Source: Sphingopyxis fribergensis
Lineage (GTDB): Bacteria > Pseudomonadota > Alphaproteobacteria > Sphingomonadales > Sphingomonadaceae
NCBI RefSeq assembly: GCF_000803645.1
Contig: NZ_CP009122.1
Span: 224,501 to 288,500, forward strand
Length of the DNA: 64,000 nucleotides
Direction: 5' to 3'
The translations under genes were made by a program, and so were the position numbers. The notes under the pieces are model-generated. The model searched no databases. It worked only from the letters and a program-made list of their open reading frames with translations, and was not told the origin of the DNA. Positions 52,002 through 61,242 of this stretch are shown piece by piece. Within the stretch, counting starts at the first letter, position 1. Every line of letters begins with the position of its first letter.

Positions 52002-52916
52002 TTATATCTTTGCCTGCAGATCAGCCAGTTTTTCCTGGCATAGTTCGTTGACGACGTTGCCGAGCAGTTCAATCCGCTCGGAAAGAAAGGAGAACTCCTC
52101 GTCGGTCATCTGGAACCAGTCGGAGTGTCGGGCCTTCACATAAGCGTCTTTGAGTTTCAGGAAGCGCGCCTCGAGTTTCCGCTTGTCGCGTGGCCAGACA
52201 TCTACGAGCTTGGGCGACAACCTTTCCGCCAGCTGCCGCAGAAACTTGATGTTATGGCTGTAAGGCGTGTAGAAAGTGAACACGAGCAGGATGCAATAAT
52301 AGAGCCGTTCGCACGCCTGTTGCAGGTTATAGGCGGCGTCCGGATACTGCTTGTTCGAGTAACAGAACTGATATGTCATCCGCGAAGATACGGCCAGCCC
52401 GAACCACTGGTCATAATAGCCTTTGGCCATGTCATAGGCCTGCTGCGGCGTCTTCGGCTTGGGCTTGTGTAACTCGCTGTCGTCGGCCTGATAGAGCGCA
52501 ATGCCCTCGCGGGCGATGTCCATGAAGAAATACCGGCCATGCGCCAGTCCGTCATTCACCTCCTGAAGGGTGTGAACGATGAAATTGACCGGGGTCCGCA
52601 GCCGGTTCAGGATCATGGTCTCGCGGTCAAGGCGCTCCGCCGCCTTTTCCCAATATTCGAGCCGGTCTGTCAGTTCCTTCTGGTTGACGATGATGAGCAG
52701 GTCGAAATCCGATCGATAGCCGCGTTCGGTGTGCGGCTCATGGACCCAACGCCCGGTCGCGTATGAACCGTACAGAATGATCTTCAGGATGCGGCCAAGC
52801 TTGCGCGGGCCGGTCGGCTGGCCATGCGCGTCGTCGAATTCCTCGAACAGGATCTGGATGACCCGATCAAGTTCGCGTCGCTTGTTCGCAGGCAGATGGT
52901 GAAGTTCGGTTTTCAT
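52002..52916 (-). CDS. Nucleotidyltransferase-HEPN fusion protein
   Basis: A 304-residue protein. The N-terminal half is a MNT-type nucleotidyltransferase with IILYGSYATGRW near residue 47 and a second acidic motif SDFDLLIIV near 70, i.e. the GS...DxD pattern. The C-terminal half (from about 160) is an all-helical HEPN domain with an AYDMAKGYYDQWFGLAVSS region and a KARHSDWF segment. Related split pairs (MntA-HepT) act as toxin-antitoxin, with the transferase AMPylating HEPN RNase. The fusion is 19 bp after vapC on the same strand. Function here is unknown; antibiotic nucleotidyltransferases share only the first half. Confidence 0.85.
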   Translation of the reverse strand: MKTELHHLPANKRRELDRVIQILFEEFDDAHGQPTGPRKLGRILKIILYGSYATGRWVHEPHTERGYRSDFDLLIIVNQKELTDRLEYWEKAAERLDRETMILNRLRTPVNFIVHTLQEVNDGLAHGRYFFMDIAREGIALYQADDSELHKPKPKTPQQAYDMAKGYYDQWFGLAVSSRMTYQFCYSNKQYPDAAYNLQQACERLYYCILLVFTFYTPYSHNIKFLRQLAERLSPKLVDVWPRDKRKLEARFLKLKDAYVKARHSDWFQMTDEEFSFLSERIELLGNVVNELCQEKLADLQAKI

Positions 52917-52935
52917 CGTCTCGATGTCGCTCGGC

Positions 52936-53388
52936 TCAGGTCAAAGGGAAGCGGGAGGGATCGTCTTCCCAGGGATTGAAGATCACGGCCCCGCTGTGGC
53001 GCGTATCCTTCACGTTGCGCGTCACGAGGAAGAGATCATGTTCGATCGCGGTGGCAGCGAGCAATGTGTCGATGACCGGCGGAGCCTGCCGGACTCTCCG
53101 TTTGACGTCGCCGGAAATCGCGCCCCAGCGGTAGACGATGGCGTCGTCGACAGAGAGGAGCCGATCGCTGAAGCGGTGCGCGAGCGCATCGCGCGCGGCC
53201 GTGTAACGCGAGCGATCGGGGTGGTCGGGCTCCAGATTGTGAATACCTTTGTCATATTCCGCGAGCGCCAGCACGCTCAAGAACATGCGATGCTCAGGCT
53301 GCCCCGTCGCCCAAGCCTTCACGCTTGGCGCACCACTCGGACTTGCGAGCGCCGAAACGACATGTGTGTCGAGCAGCCAACCTTTCAC
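52936..53388 (-). CDS. vapC: VapC-type PIN-domain toxin (FitB-like)
   Basis: A 150-residue PIN-domain ribonuclease. Acidic active-site residues appear in WLLDTHVVSA (Asp7), LAEYDKG and VIDTLLAATA, with LVTRNVKDTRHSG at the end. Starts at GTG in a GTGA overlap with the antitoxin gene. Target RNA cannot be predicted. Confidence 0.92.
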   Translation of the reverse strand: MKGWLLDTHVVSALASPSGAPSVKAWATGQPEHRMFLSVLALAEYDKGIHNLEPDHPDRSRYTAARDALAHRFSDRLLSVDDAIVYRWGAISGDVKRRVRQAPPVIDTLLAATAIEHDLFLVTRNVKDTRHSGAVIFNPWEDDPSRFPLT

Positions 53389-53681
53389 AGGATGATATCC
53401 CTTCCACGGTCGACCTCGCGCTCAAGATCGAGACCATCGAGCCCAAGACCCTCCAGGAACGGCACGAAAGCAGGCTTGCCGGCACCCCTGGGGAGAAGGC
53501 GGTCGAGTTCGTCAACGCTGATCACGACAACAGCTTCCCGACCTCGAACCGTGACCCTCTGCGGCCCTTCGCTCTGCGCGCGCCTGACCACTTCACTGAA
53601 GCGAGCCTTGGCATCCTCCAGTTTCCAGGCTCCGGGCGGACCGGATTTGTCCCTGTTTCCTTTGCGAACGGCTGTGCCCAC
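53385..53681 (-). CDS. Phd/YefM-family antitoxin
   Basis: A 98-residue antitoxin. GAWKLEDAKARFSEVVRRAQSEGPQRVTVRGREAVVVISVDELDRLL is the Phd/YefM DNA-binding fold; the tail from about residue 72 should wrap the VapC toxin. GTG start with AGGAG seven bases upstream. It is first in the operon antitoxin-VapC-nucleotidyltransferase/HEPN, and a palindrome overlaps its promoter. Confidence 0.9.
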   Translation of the reverse strand: MGTAVRKGNRDKSGPPGAWKLEDAKARFSEVVRRAQSEGPQRVTVRGREAVVVISVDELDRLLPRGAGKPAFVPFLEGLGLDGLDLEREVDRGRDIIL

Positions 53682-53691
53682 TTGCGTTCTC

Positions 53692-53735
53692 CTGACTAGC
53701 TAGTCAGATATAGCCTCTGGGTCCCGGTTCGGCAA
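53692..53735 (-). promoter_or_regulatory. Promoter and 16-bp autoregulatory palindrome of the Phd-VapC operon
   Basis: CTGACTAGCTAGTCAG at 53692-53707 is a perfect 16-bp palindrome directly upstream of the antitoxin start (53681). Read leftward, a -35 TTGCCG (53735-53730) and -10 TATATC (53712-53707) are 17 bases apart and the palindrome begins at the -10 edge. This is the usual arrangement for autorepression by an antitoxin-toxin complex. Confidence 0.8.
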
Positions 53736-53914
53736 GCGGCTCAGGTAGCTTTTGCGGAAAAGTCTTCTGCTAGTTTCCGAAACTCGCGGTGCATGCGGAT
53801 CATGCCCCATTTGTTGGTCTTGATCGACGATTGCGGAGCCGGACCGCTTTGCGGTCGCCCACAAGACCTGTGGAATTGGTTCCGCACTTCGGGTTCCGCG
53901 TTTATCATCACGCT

Positions 53915-54136
53915 ATGACCAAGCAGAACGATTCGAGCCAAGGTTCACTGTTCGGCGCCAGCGAATTGCCCGCAATCAAGCGGACAAAGCAGGCGCTACC
54001 CGACCGGTCAACGCTTGAGCCATTGGACCAATTGTCCCCTGATCGCATGCATGCTCTCATCAAGCGTCACGGCGCTAACCGCAATCCCATACGAAGGTGG
54101 TTCAGTGCACTGATCACGCGCCGAAAGCACATCTAG
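53915..54136 (+). CDS. Small hypothetical protein (doubtful)
   Basis: An open frame of 73 residues beginning MTKQNDSSQGSLFGASELPAIKR and ending in RRWFSALITRRKHI. It is highly basic with no family I know. The start has no strong ribosome-binding site and neighbours read the other way, so it may be spurious or the stump of a longer gene. Confidence 0.35.
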   Translation: MTKQNDSSQGSLFGASELPAIKRTKQALPDRSTLEPLDQLSPDRMHALIKRHGANRNPIRRWFSALITRRKHI

Positions 54137-54199
54137 CATCTCCATCTACTGGCCCGGCGCATGATCTCCCATCGGTCCGATCCGCCCCGGTTCGGCCAT

Positions 54200-54760
54200 T
54201 CAGGACTCAACAAATATCTTTCCGTAGTGACGGGCGAGGACGGTCGCTTGAGCCGCTCCGATCGCAATCGCTTTGGTCGTCGTTTCGGCAATCGCGTCCG
54301 CGGCGCGATCGAACAGCGCTACGCACCGATGGTCGTCGAACCGGGAGGTGTAAAGGATGCCGTCGGCGACGGTCGTTGCGTGAATTTCGGCGCTGACCTC
54401 CCAGCATCGTAGATATTCGACGCCATGGAGATCGGTAGAGGAGAGGCCGTGTGCTAAGGCGCCGGCATCGATCAGAGGATAGAGCCTCAGCGCTCTTGTA
54501 GTCTCCAATTCACTGCGCACTCGGGCTTCGATGCCTGACGAGAGAATGTATGGGGTCTCGGGAGTTCGGACGAGTGTCTCGCCGAACGCCATTTCGAGCA
54601 TCCTTGCCGCATACAGCACCTTATAGCTGCCATCCGGCGAGTCGAAACGGGACTGCGGGGTATCGCCGACAGGTCCGAAAAAAATCGGACTGTGCTCGGC
54701 ACGATGTATGCGATGAACGCGAACGCCCGCATCAATACGCCTCAATCGGATGGACGCCAT
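54200..54760 (-). CDS. RES-domain toxin
   Basis: A 186-residue RES-domain protein; characterised RES toxins degrade NAD+. The RES fold begins VRVHRIHRAEHSPIFFGPVGDTPQSRFD and carries the conserved YAARMLEMAFGETLVR and ELRCWEVS-like LRCWEVSAEIHA segments; FDDHRCVALFDRAADAI lies near the end. It starts 6 bp after the stop of the antitoxin-like gene. Confidence 0.85.
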   Translation of the reverse strand: MASIRLRRIDAGVRVHRIHRAEHSPIFFGPVGDTPQSRFDSPDGSYKVLYAARMLEMAFGETLVRTPETPYILSSGIEARVRSELETTRALRLYPLIDAGALAHGLSSTDLHGVEYLRCWEVSAEIHATTVADGILYTSRFDDHRCVALFDRAADAIAETTTKAIAIGAAQATVLARHYGKIFVES

Positions 54761-54766
54761 TTACGA

Positions 54767-55402
54767 TCAGGCAGTCCAGCTCGCCGCCAAACCCGCAAGC
54801 TGCTTTAGAATTTTCTGCTCCGGCCGTCTTGCGAGCGTTTGGAAGATCGTTTCGGGGGATGATCCGAACCCATCGACCGGCGTGGTGAGCATCATCAATT
54901 GCTCCCAGGGGTTCATATCGTCGAAGGCTTCCAGCACGGCCTTGAGGCCATGCAACACCTCGCCTTTAACAAACTGCGCGGCAGGATAGCGAAGCTCCGT
55001 TCCGTAGGGGACGCCCAGAATCTGGCGACGCTGTCGCTGCTTGTCGATCGCGGCCGAGGAGACACCGAGCATCTCGGCGACATGGGCGCGGTCGAACATG
55101 CCGCCGGCCCGCTCGGCCATTTCCTCGCGAAATTGCGCGGTCCGTTCGCGTGCCGACCTGATCGCTTCGAGGTCGGCCGGCGCTTCGGGAGCGATGTCGC
55201 GCGGCGCGATGACCAGCGCGTGCCGGAGATCCTCAGAACCGACTATATCGGCAAGCGTATCGTCGCTGGCGGACTCCACTGCTTTGGCAATTGCCAGCGT
55301 CAGCCTTTCCAGCGCCTTGTGCCGCAAAGTGTCGCTCGCGGAGAAGGGCGCGCGAGGCGAGGTGCGCCGGCTGGATTTCGCGACGTGGGCGGTGCTGGCC
55401 AT
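54767..55402 (-). CDS. Probable antitoxin partner of the RES toxin
   Basis: A 211-residue protein (start ATG at 55402). Around 105-140 is a helix-turn-helix-like segment with ERAGGMFDRAHVAEMLGVSSAAIDKQRQRRQILGVPY. The C-terminal end (NPWEQLMMLTTPVDGFGSSPETIFQTLARR) resembles the ParS/MbcA/Xre toxin-binding region that usually pairs with RES. It is longer than the usual 130-180 residues. Its ribosome-binding site AAAGGACAA forms one arm of a 9-bp inverted repeat. Confidence 0.7.
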   Translation of the reverse strand: MASTAHVAKSSRRTSPRAPFSASDTLRHKALERLTLAIAKAVESASDDTLADIVGSEDLRHALVIAPRDIAPEAPADLEAIRSARERTAQFREEMAERAGGMFDRAHVAEMLGVSSAAIDKQRQRRQILGVPYGTELRYPAAQFVKGEVLHGLKAVLEAFDDMNPWEQLMMLTTPVDGFGSSPETIFQTLARRPEQKILKQLAGLAASWTA

Positions 55403-55404
55403 GA

Positions 55405-55449
55405 TTGTCCTTTCCGTCTGCAATATGTCAATTACGACAAAAAGGACAA
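55405..55449 (-). promoter_or_regulatory. 9-bp inverted repeat at the RES operon promoter
   Basis: TTGTCCTTT (55405-55413) and AAAGGACAA (55441-55449) are exact inverted copies 27 bp apart. One arm overlaps the ribosome-binding site of the antitoxin gene. A shorter TGTC-N6-GACA repeat lies between. Probable operator, or an mRNA stem that hides the start. Confidence 0.6.
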
Positions 55450-55530
55450 GGGCGGATTGTCCATTGGGAGTGACGTTAGACGCCTTTGATGGTAAGAGGA
55501 ATTCGAAAGGATTTCACGGTGGAAACCGCC

Positions 55531-56001
55531 ATGGACGATCAGAATAATGCGAGCAGCCCGGAGGTGCCGAAACTGTCGGCATGGCTCTGGTCGCCTTGGT
55601 ATGCCAAGCTCTGGTGGACGGCTATTTCCATCTGGTGGGTGGGTATGGCCATGTCGACGCGCGTTGACGCGCTGGCTGTGTTTTATCGTGGAGCACTGGC
55701 GGGCTATCTGAATATCCTGTTCTTCCCAATGACCGCGCTCATGGTGCTCGGCGTTGGTTACGTTCGCGAGCGCCTCGATAGTTTCGTCGGACCAGGCGGT
55801 GGTGTGCCGCTGTCCGATGAAGATGCGGAGGCTTTCTTGGAACAGCACAACAGGGATGAGCTCGAGCGCATGATGAAAGCGGCGCGCGCAAGGTCTAACC
55901 CAATGGATCCGCGTTCTGGACCACTATGGATCGGTAACCCGATGAATCCGACAAACCCGGGACATATCAATCCTCACACCGGGAAGTTCAACGCTACTTG
56001 A
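55531..56001 (+). CDS. Membrane-associated hypothetical protein
   Basis: A 156-residue protein with two hydrophobic stretches (LWWTAISIWWVGMAM near 28-42 and GYLNILFFPMTALMVLGVGYV near 57-77), then an acidic, Pro/Asn-rich tail (GNPMNPTNPGHINP). I do not recognise it. The stop overlaps traG convergently by eight bases, and it is divergent from the RES operon. It could be an accessory of the conjugative element. The assigned ATG at 55531 has GGTGGAAA upstream. Confidence 0.55.
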   Translation: MDDQNNASSPEVPKLSAWLWSPWYAKLWWTAISIWWVGMAMSTRVDALAVFYRGALAGYLNILFFPMTALMVLGVGYVRERLDSFVGPGGGVPLSDEDAEAFLEQHNRDELERMMKAARARSNPMDPRSGPLWIGNPMNPTNPGHINPHTGKFNAT

Positions 56002-59000
56002 ACGTGCTGTCCCCATCACCTGGACTTCCCGGAATATCGGTCGAGAAGCTCCCCTTCGCGAGAACGGAGTTTTGTTCCAGCGAGGTCAGCGGTCCGGTGA
56101 TATCAAACGTGGCCCGCCCGTTGTCCGCGTCCTGCAGATAGCGATTGCGCATGCCTTCAGTCCCGAGGATGCGGTTCGAGAGTTCACGCGAGAATGCCGC
56201 CTCGGGAGTGCTCGAGCGGGCTGCTGCTCGCTCCGCGGCGGCGATGGACTCTCGGACATCATAGTTGACGATATCCAGGTTCGATTGCGCCCCTTCGGAA
56301 GTGCTGCCGGTGTCGTGGCTTTCAAAGCCGACCCCCGCGCCGAAACGTCCGGTTGTCGTGCGGTCCGTTTTCTCAACTGGCGTTCGTGCCTGCCGCGCCC
56401 GACCCGAAGCTCCGGCATGACCACCGGATGTTTCGGTGTCGGAAACGTGGAAATCCCGGCCGACATTGATGCTGACGTTGGTTCCCATCGTCGTTTGATC
56501 TTGGGCCAAACGAGACAGGGATCTCTGCCATCCCGTCTGCGCCATGACCGCCTGCACATCGCGCTGGAGCGTGTCAGCGACCTGAGGCTTGAGGCGCCAC
56601 TCGCCCTTGCGGTCCATCTCGAACCCACCGCGCAGCCAGTTTGAAAGCATGGCCTGCCCCTCGGCCCCGCCGCCCATGAAATGCTCGATCGTGTCCGGCC
56701 CAGCCTGTTTGCCGGCCTCGAACCGTGTGCTGGTGTCGCTGCGCGCCGAACGGCTGAAATCCGTCCCGCTTGAGACAAGGAGGTCATTGTGGGCGAAACT
56801 GAACCGTGCATGCCCTCCATTGGCAATCGCGCCGAGTTGACTCTCGTTGATGAGCCCCGCCTTCCACATGGCTGCAGCGGTCTCGGGGGTGAGATTGAGG
56901 CCAAGATCGCCATTCTGATCCATGGCGATCTGGCGCTTGCTCAGGTTGACACCATGCTCGGCAAGCAGGCCCTGCATGCGGGTGAGACGCTCCCGATCGA
57001 CGATCGAGGTCAGCCGCTCGTTACGCGCGCGATCGGCGATACCGGGCGCACCACCTTCGGACATTTCGACCTGGTTGCCGGCCGTCCGGCTCAGTGCCTG
57101 GATGAAGCTGTCGAGACGCGCAGCCTCGCGTGTCGACGCGCCAGCAGCCGCAGCTCCCTCTGCAAAGCCGAAATTCTCTGACTGCCTGCGTTGCTCGCCG
57201 ATGCGCGCCGCGTCGCGCGTCCCGGAGGTTCCAACCTCACGCTGCGCGTCGAGCCTGCCCGAGCGCTCGGCGAAATCATAACCGGCCGCCTCGCGGGTCC
57301 GGCCATAGACGCTTGTGCCTTCGCGGCCTGCCTCTGCAGTCGCGCCATCAGCGGTGCCAAGGTGGCTGGCCGCACTGTAACTCTCCAACGCAGCCTCAAC
57401 CTGCGCCTCGTTGCGGCCAGTGGCACGGGAGAGTTGACTGATCGCCGTGCTGCGCGCTTCGCCCGACAGGGCATTGATAAATCCTATGCGGCGGGATGTC
57501 TCGTCCACCGACAGGCCCAACATCGATGCCGCTTCGCGCTGGCCCTGATTGCTGCCGGTGCGCCAGCCCTGTTCGGTTGTGACATTGGCGCGTTCGATGC
57601 CGGCTACATTGTCGCCAGCATGGTCCCGGCGTCCCTCCATCGCGCCCACCTGAATTTGCGCGGAGGTAAGATCGTTCCTGAACATCTGTTCCTGGTCGAA
57701 AGCATTGGCAGTGAGCTTGGCGAAGGTGGGGTCGGCCTGCGCCTCGCCGATAACACCCGACGCCTTGAGCTGCGCGTCCGCTGGCGAATATCCAGCGCGC
57801 TCAAAGTGGCGCGCCGCCCCTTGCATCATCATGCCGTAGGCGCGCTGGTCGCCGAATGCGCGCCACTGGACAAGGTTCTGGCTGAAGGTCGCGAACGCCT
57901 TCTCACCGGCTTCGCCCTGGCCGAAATAGCTTGTCCCAAGACTTCTCAACGCATCCTTCTCGGCGAACTGATGGATGGCCGTGGTCGCAGCATTGGCCTG
58001 AACCGCGCGCGCGACAGCCGGATCGGCAAGATCGCGGCCGCCCAGCGCGGGCGCGAGGCTCCCCAACTGGCGCGAACCCTCGATGCCGCCGAGCGCGAAA
58101 GCCGTACCGCCCGGCGTTCCTGGGCGCTCACCCAGAATGTGGCCAGCCTCGCCATATGTCCGGTTCGCGCCGAAGGTGGAGCGCTCCCCAAAATCCCCAA
58201 AGCTCGAAGCCGCCGCGGCGCGGGAACGCGTTCCCGTCGCCGAAGCCTGAGCCTCCAGCGCCGAAGCCTGACCCTCGGTGGTCCCCATCGGCGCGGCGGC
58301 GGCTGTGCCCTGACTCGCAATCCCAAGCGATCCCGAGGTGAAGGAAGTGAACACGTTGCCGCTGAAACGGAAAACGGTAAACACAAAAGCCCCGGCAAGC
58401 CCGGCGGCGGCCGTGCGGAAACTGCCGAAGATCGCAAGCGCCTTCATTGCGGCGGACGGCGCCAGCAACCAGGCATTGGCAGCGAGCGCATTGGATCGCA
58501 ATTCGGCGAGCGTCGCGGTCGCACGGCCGAGAGTGAGCTGATAGATGCCCGCGTCGATCACACCCCAGAGCGCCACGAAGACGAACATACCGAGCGCGAA
58601 GCTCGCCACGCGCAGGTTGATCGGCGTCAGGATGAACAGCAAAGCGATAGGGATTATGAAAAGCATGATACCGAACACCGTGGCCCGGATCGTCGGCATC
58701 CATTCGTTTGCGACCGACATGGTCGCCAGGCCATTCGAGATGACCGCGCGATTGGCCATGACCCTGGCCGCACTGGCCGGCGAATCCTCGAAGAGAACGT
58801 CGCCGACCGTGTTGCCTAGAAGGATGTGGGTCAGGAACGCCTGCGCGCTCAGCGGCCGGTCGAGCATCATCTGGCCCATTTCGCCAAGCTGTTGCCGACA
58901 GCGGGTCATCTGCTGGGCATTGCCGGTGTCATAACCCGTGCGTGCGCAGATCTGACTGGTGTAATTATCGAACAGCACGGGGTCGGACAGGCGATCCGAA

Positions 59001-59752
59001 ATGTGCGTCCAGGCGTCGGTGCAACTCACCGTCGTGCCGCCCTTGTCGGCCTCGGTATAGACCGTCGAGAAGGTCGCTGGCCCCGCCATCGCCGCGAACG
59101 AGGCCGGCAAGTCGGTCGAGGTCCGGAACAACTGATCGTCATTGACGCCATAGGCGGCCGACACGCGCGCGACCGGATAGCATTGACGGACATAGTCCTT
59201 GATGGTCGCATCGAGGAACACATCGGTCATTGGCCCGCGTGGGCTGACCGCGTTGAGGAACAGGTCGAAACTGTGTCCTCCCGCGCCGAATTCGATCTTG
59301 GCGTTGGGATCGAGCGTATTGTCGTCGATCGTCTCGACCATCGCGCGCTCCATCATGTTGGTCGCTCCAGCGACGAGGACAAGCAGATTGGGAACGCCGC
59401 CGACCGGCTGATAGGCGTTGCGGACGCGATCATAGACATGGACCGTGCCAGTCGTGGCGATCAGGCCGACGAAGAGCCCGACGCCGACCAGGATCTGGAA
59501 ACCGAAGGCGACGAGGCCCATGCCGGTTCCTCGCACGCTGGCGATTATTGCCCCGAGACCGATGCCTACCGTCGCGACGATCATCACCAGTGTCTCGTAG
59601 CGTGGATCCCCGAAGATCATCGAGACAAGACGGAAGGCGTCGACCGTCTCGGCAAACCCGTCATAGGTGTGGAAGCTCGTATCGACCGCGAGCGCGGGCG
59701 AAGCGAGGAAAAGGGCGGGGAAGGTGGCAATCAGCCTCGCAAGCCTGCGCAT
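55994..59752 (-). CDS. traG: TraG, F-type conjugation: mating-pair stabilisation and entry exclusion
   Basis: A 1252-residue inner-membrane protein. After a signal peptide (FLASPALA), the TraG N-terminal domain has TM segments and TFSTVYTEADKGGTTVSC...C pattern cysteines; more TM helices follow around 340-490 (VFGIMLFIIPIALLFILTPINL). The long C-terminal part is soluble and polar and would lie in the periplasm. F TraG is 938 residues; the longer tail is normal in ICEs. It comes 12 bp after traH. Confidence 0.9.
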   Translation of the reverse strand: MRRLARLIATFPALFLASPALAVDTSFHTYDGFAETVDAFRLVSMIFGDPRYETLVMIVATVGIGLGAIIASVRGTGMGLVAFGFQILVGVGLFVGLIATTGTVHVYDRVRNAYQPVGGVPNLLVLVAGATNMMERAMVETIDDNTLDPNAKIEFGAGGHSFDLFLNAVSPRGPMTDVFLDATIKDYVRQCYPVARVSAAYGVNDDQLFRTSTDLPASFAAMAGPATFSTVYTEADKGGTTVSCTDAWTHISDRLSDPVLFDNYTSQICARTGYDTGNAQQMTRCRQQLGEMGQMMLDRPLSAQAFLTHILLGNTVGDVLFEDSPASAARVMANRAVISNGLATMSVANEWMPTIRATVFGIMLFIIPIALLFILTPINLRVASFALGMFVFVALWGVIDAGIYQLTLGRATATLAELRSNALAANAWLLAPSAAMKALAIFGSFRTAAAGLAGAFVFTVFRFSGNVFTSFTSGSLGIASQGTAAAAPMGTTEGQASALEAQASATGTRSRAAAASSFGDFGERSTFGANRTYGEAGHILGERPGTPGGTAFALGGIEGSRQLGSLAPALGGRDLADPAVARAVQANAATTAIHQFAEKDALRSLGTSYFGQGEAGEKAFATFSQNLVQWRAFGDQRAYGMMMQGAARHFERAGYSPADAQLKASGVIGEAQADPTFAKLTANAFDQEQMFRNDLTSAQIQVGAMEGRRDHAGDNVAGIERANVTTEQGWRTGSNQGQREAASMLGLSVDETSRRIGFINALSGEARSTAISQLSRATGRNEAQVEAALESYSAASHLGTADGATAEAGREGTSVYGRTREAAGYDFAERSGRLDAQREVGTSGTRDAARIGEQRRQSENFGFAEGAAAAGASTREAARLDSFIQALSRTAGNQVEMSEGGAPGIADRARNERLTSIVDRERLTRMQGLLAEHGVNLSKRQIAMDQNGDLGLNLTPETAAAMWKAGLINESQLGAIANGGHARFSFAHNDLLVSSGTDFSRSARSDTSTRFEAGKQAGPDTIEHFMGGGAEGQAMLSNWLRGGFEMDRKGEWRLKPQVADTLQRDVQAVMAQTGWQRSLSRLAQDQTTMGTNVSINVGRDFHVSDTETSGGHAGASGRARQARTPVEKTDRTTTGRFGAGVGFESHDTGSTSEGAQSNLDIVNYDVRESIAAAERAAARSSTPEAAFSRELSNRILGTEGMRNRYLQDADNGRATFDITGPLTSLEQNSVLAKGSFSTDIPGSPGDGDSTFK

Positions 59753-59764
59753 GACAATTTGTTC

Positions 59765-61189
59765 CTATTGGTTGCGGGCAGCGGCGCCGGCGGCGTCGCG
59801 AGCATCACGGTCGCGTGTCCGCAGGAGGCCGGCGTAGTTCGCGGATAGATTGGCCTGGTTGAGAGCGGCCATGTAACTTTGGCGCATCTGCGCGCGCTGG
59901 CGCAGCACCTCGTCCCTGAGATCCCGTAACTGCTCGATGCCTTCGGACAGTATCCGCGTCTGGCAGACATTCTTGTTGTTCCCGTCTGCCGAACCCGCGA
60001 CGGTCGCGCCGCGCTCGGCGTTCATCACGGTGAAGTCGATCGTGCGGGTCAGGTCATTGAGCATCTGGTAGGCGAGGGTGAGGGCCACCAGTTCGTCGGT
60101 ATCGGCAATGACGGAGTCGACGACGCCCTGACGAACGCCCCATTCCAGCATGCGATAGACCGGAAGCGTCCTGACATTGGCGACGAACTGCTTCTCCTCG
60201 GCCGAGAGCGCCGCACGGGTGCGGATCTTGGTCGCGATCGACTGCATGCGCTCTCGGGCCAGAACGAGCGCGCCGCGCCCCGATCCATCCTGCCCGCAGT
60301 CGGCACCGGTCGGCGGGAAATTGAGCGTACGGCGCTGGACGCGGCCTGTCAGGAAATCCTGCGCGCTTTCCGTGTCCTGTGCGGGGCATTGCGGAATGGC
60401 GGTGAACAAGGGCACGCGGTCGCCGTCGTCCCAGCGCATATAAACATCGCCGACCCGGGCGCGCATCACGCTCGCCCAGTCGGCTGCGCCGACGCGCGAG
60501 GCCGCATGAGAAAGCAGCGAGCCGGTGCGGAAGATGTCGGTCACTTCTGCCGGGCAGTTGGCGAGCGCGTCCTTCAGGTCTTCGGTAGGGTTGTTGTTGT
60601 TCGCCTCGATCTTCTCGCGGCTTTGCTGGTAGCTCTTCGCAAATCCTTGCTTGACCGAACGATAGCCGGTCATCTCCTCGATGATCCCCGACATATTGTC
60701 GTCGCCCTTGGCGATCTGGACCATGCGATTGGCGAGACGGCAGTCATTGACCTGAATCGAGTTCAGGAAATTGGTGGCCGCTTCCATTTTCGAGATGATG
60801 TTCCCCATCTTCTCATCGAGCGTCTCGAGCAGATACTGGAAGGCGACCGCCGGCGCCGCCTGAAGGATGCTCTCCAGCTTCTGGACCAGATAATCGGGAT
60901 CGAGGAACGACATGCCGCCGAGGAACATGTCGATGCCGCCGCAACCCGCCCTGACCTTGGGCAGGCTCACCGACATCAGATAGTCATTATGGACGTCCAC
61001 CCGGCCCGACATTCCGCCTGCGGTCACATAGCCGCGGGTCTGATCCTCGAAGCTGCCGGGGGATGAATAGGTGACGTTGTCGAACCAGCTCTCGGCCCAA
61101 CTCTGGGCATGGGCGGGCGCCGCGGAGAAAACCGTGGCGACAAGGAGAGCGATCAGCGCGCGAACGGCTGCACGAGGCCTGGCAAACAT
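59765..61189 (-). CDS. traH: TraH, F-type conjugative pilus assembly protein
   Basis: A 474-residue periplasmic protein with signal peptide (LLVATVFSAAPAHA-QSW). Typical TraH features: RGYVTAGGMSGRVDVHNDYLMSVSLPKVRAGCGGIDMFLGGMSFLD near the start, and NDCRLANRMVQIAKG later; several cysteines are likely disulfide-bonded. I choose ATG 61189. Length fits F TraH (about 450). It sits 53 bp after trbB. Confidence 0.94.
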   Translation of the reverse strand: MFARPRAAVRALIALLVATVFSAAPAHAQSWAESWFDNVTYSSPGSFEDQTRGYVTAGGMSGRVDVHNDYLMSVSLPKVRAGCGGIDMFLGGMSFLDPDYLVQKLESILQAAPAVAFQYLLETLDEKMGNIISKMEAATNFLNSIQVNDCRLANRMVQIAKGDDNMSGIIEEMTGYRSVKQGFAKSYQQSREKIEANNNNPTEDLKDALANCPAEVTDIFRTGSLLSHAASRVGAADWASVMRARVGDVYMRWDDGDRVPLFTAIPQCPAQDTESAQDFLTGRVQRRTLNFPPTGADCGQDGSGRGALVLARERMQSIATKIRTRAALSAEEKQFVANVRTLPVYRMLEWGVRQGVVDSVIADTDELVALTLAYQMLNDLTRTIDFTVMNAERGATVAGSADGNNKNVCQTRILSEGIEQLRDLRDEVLRQRAQMRQSYMAALNQANLSANYAGLLRTRDRDARDAAGAAARNQ

Positions 61190-61242
61190 GGCGGACTCCA
61201 GACAATCTGAGGTGAGGGAGGAAGGGCTGAGGCCGCCATCGC

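Noticed and set aside
57191..58819. 542-codon open frame opposite traG
   Set aside because: Antisense shadow of traG with no recognisable domain.
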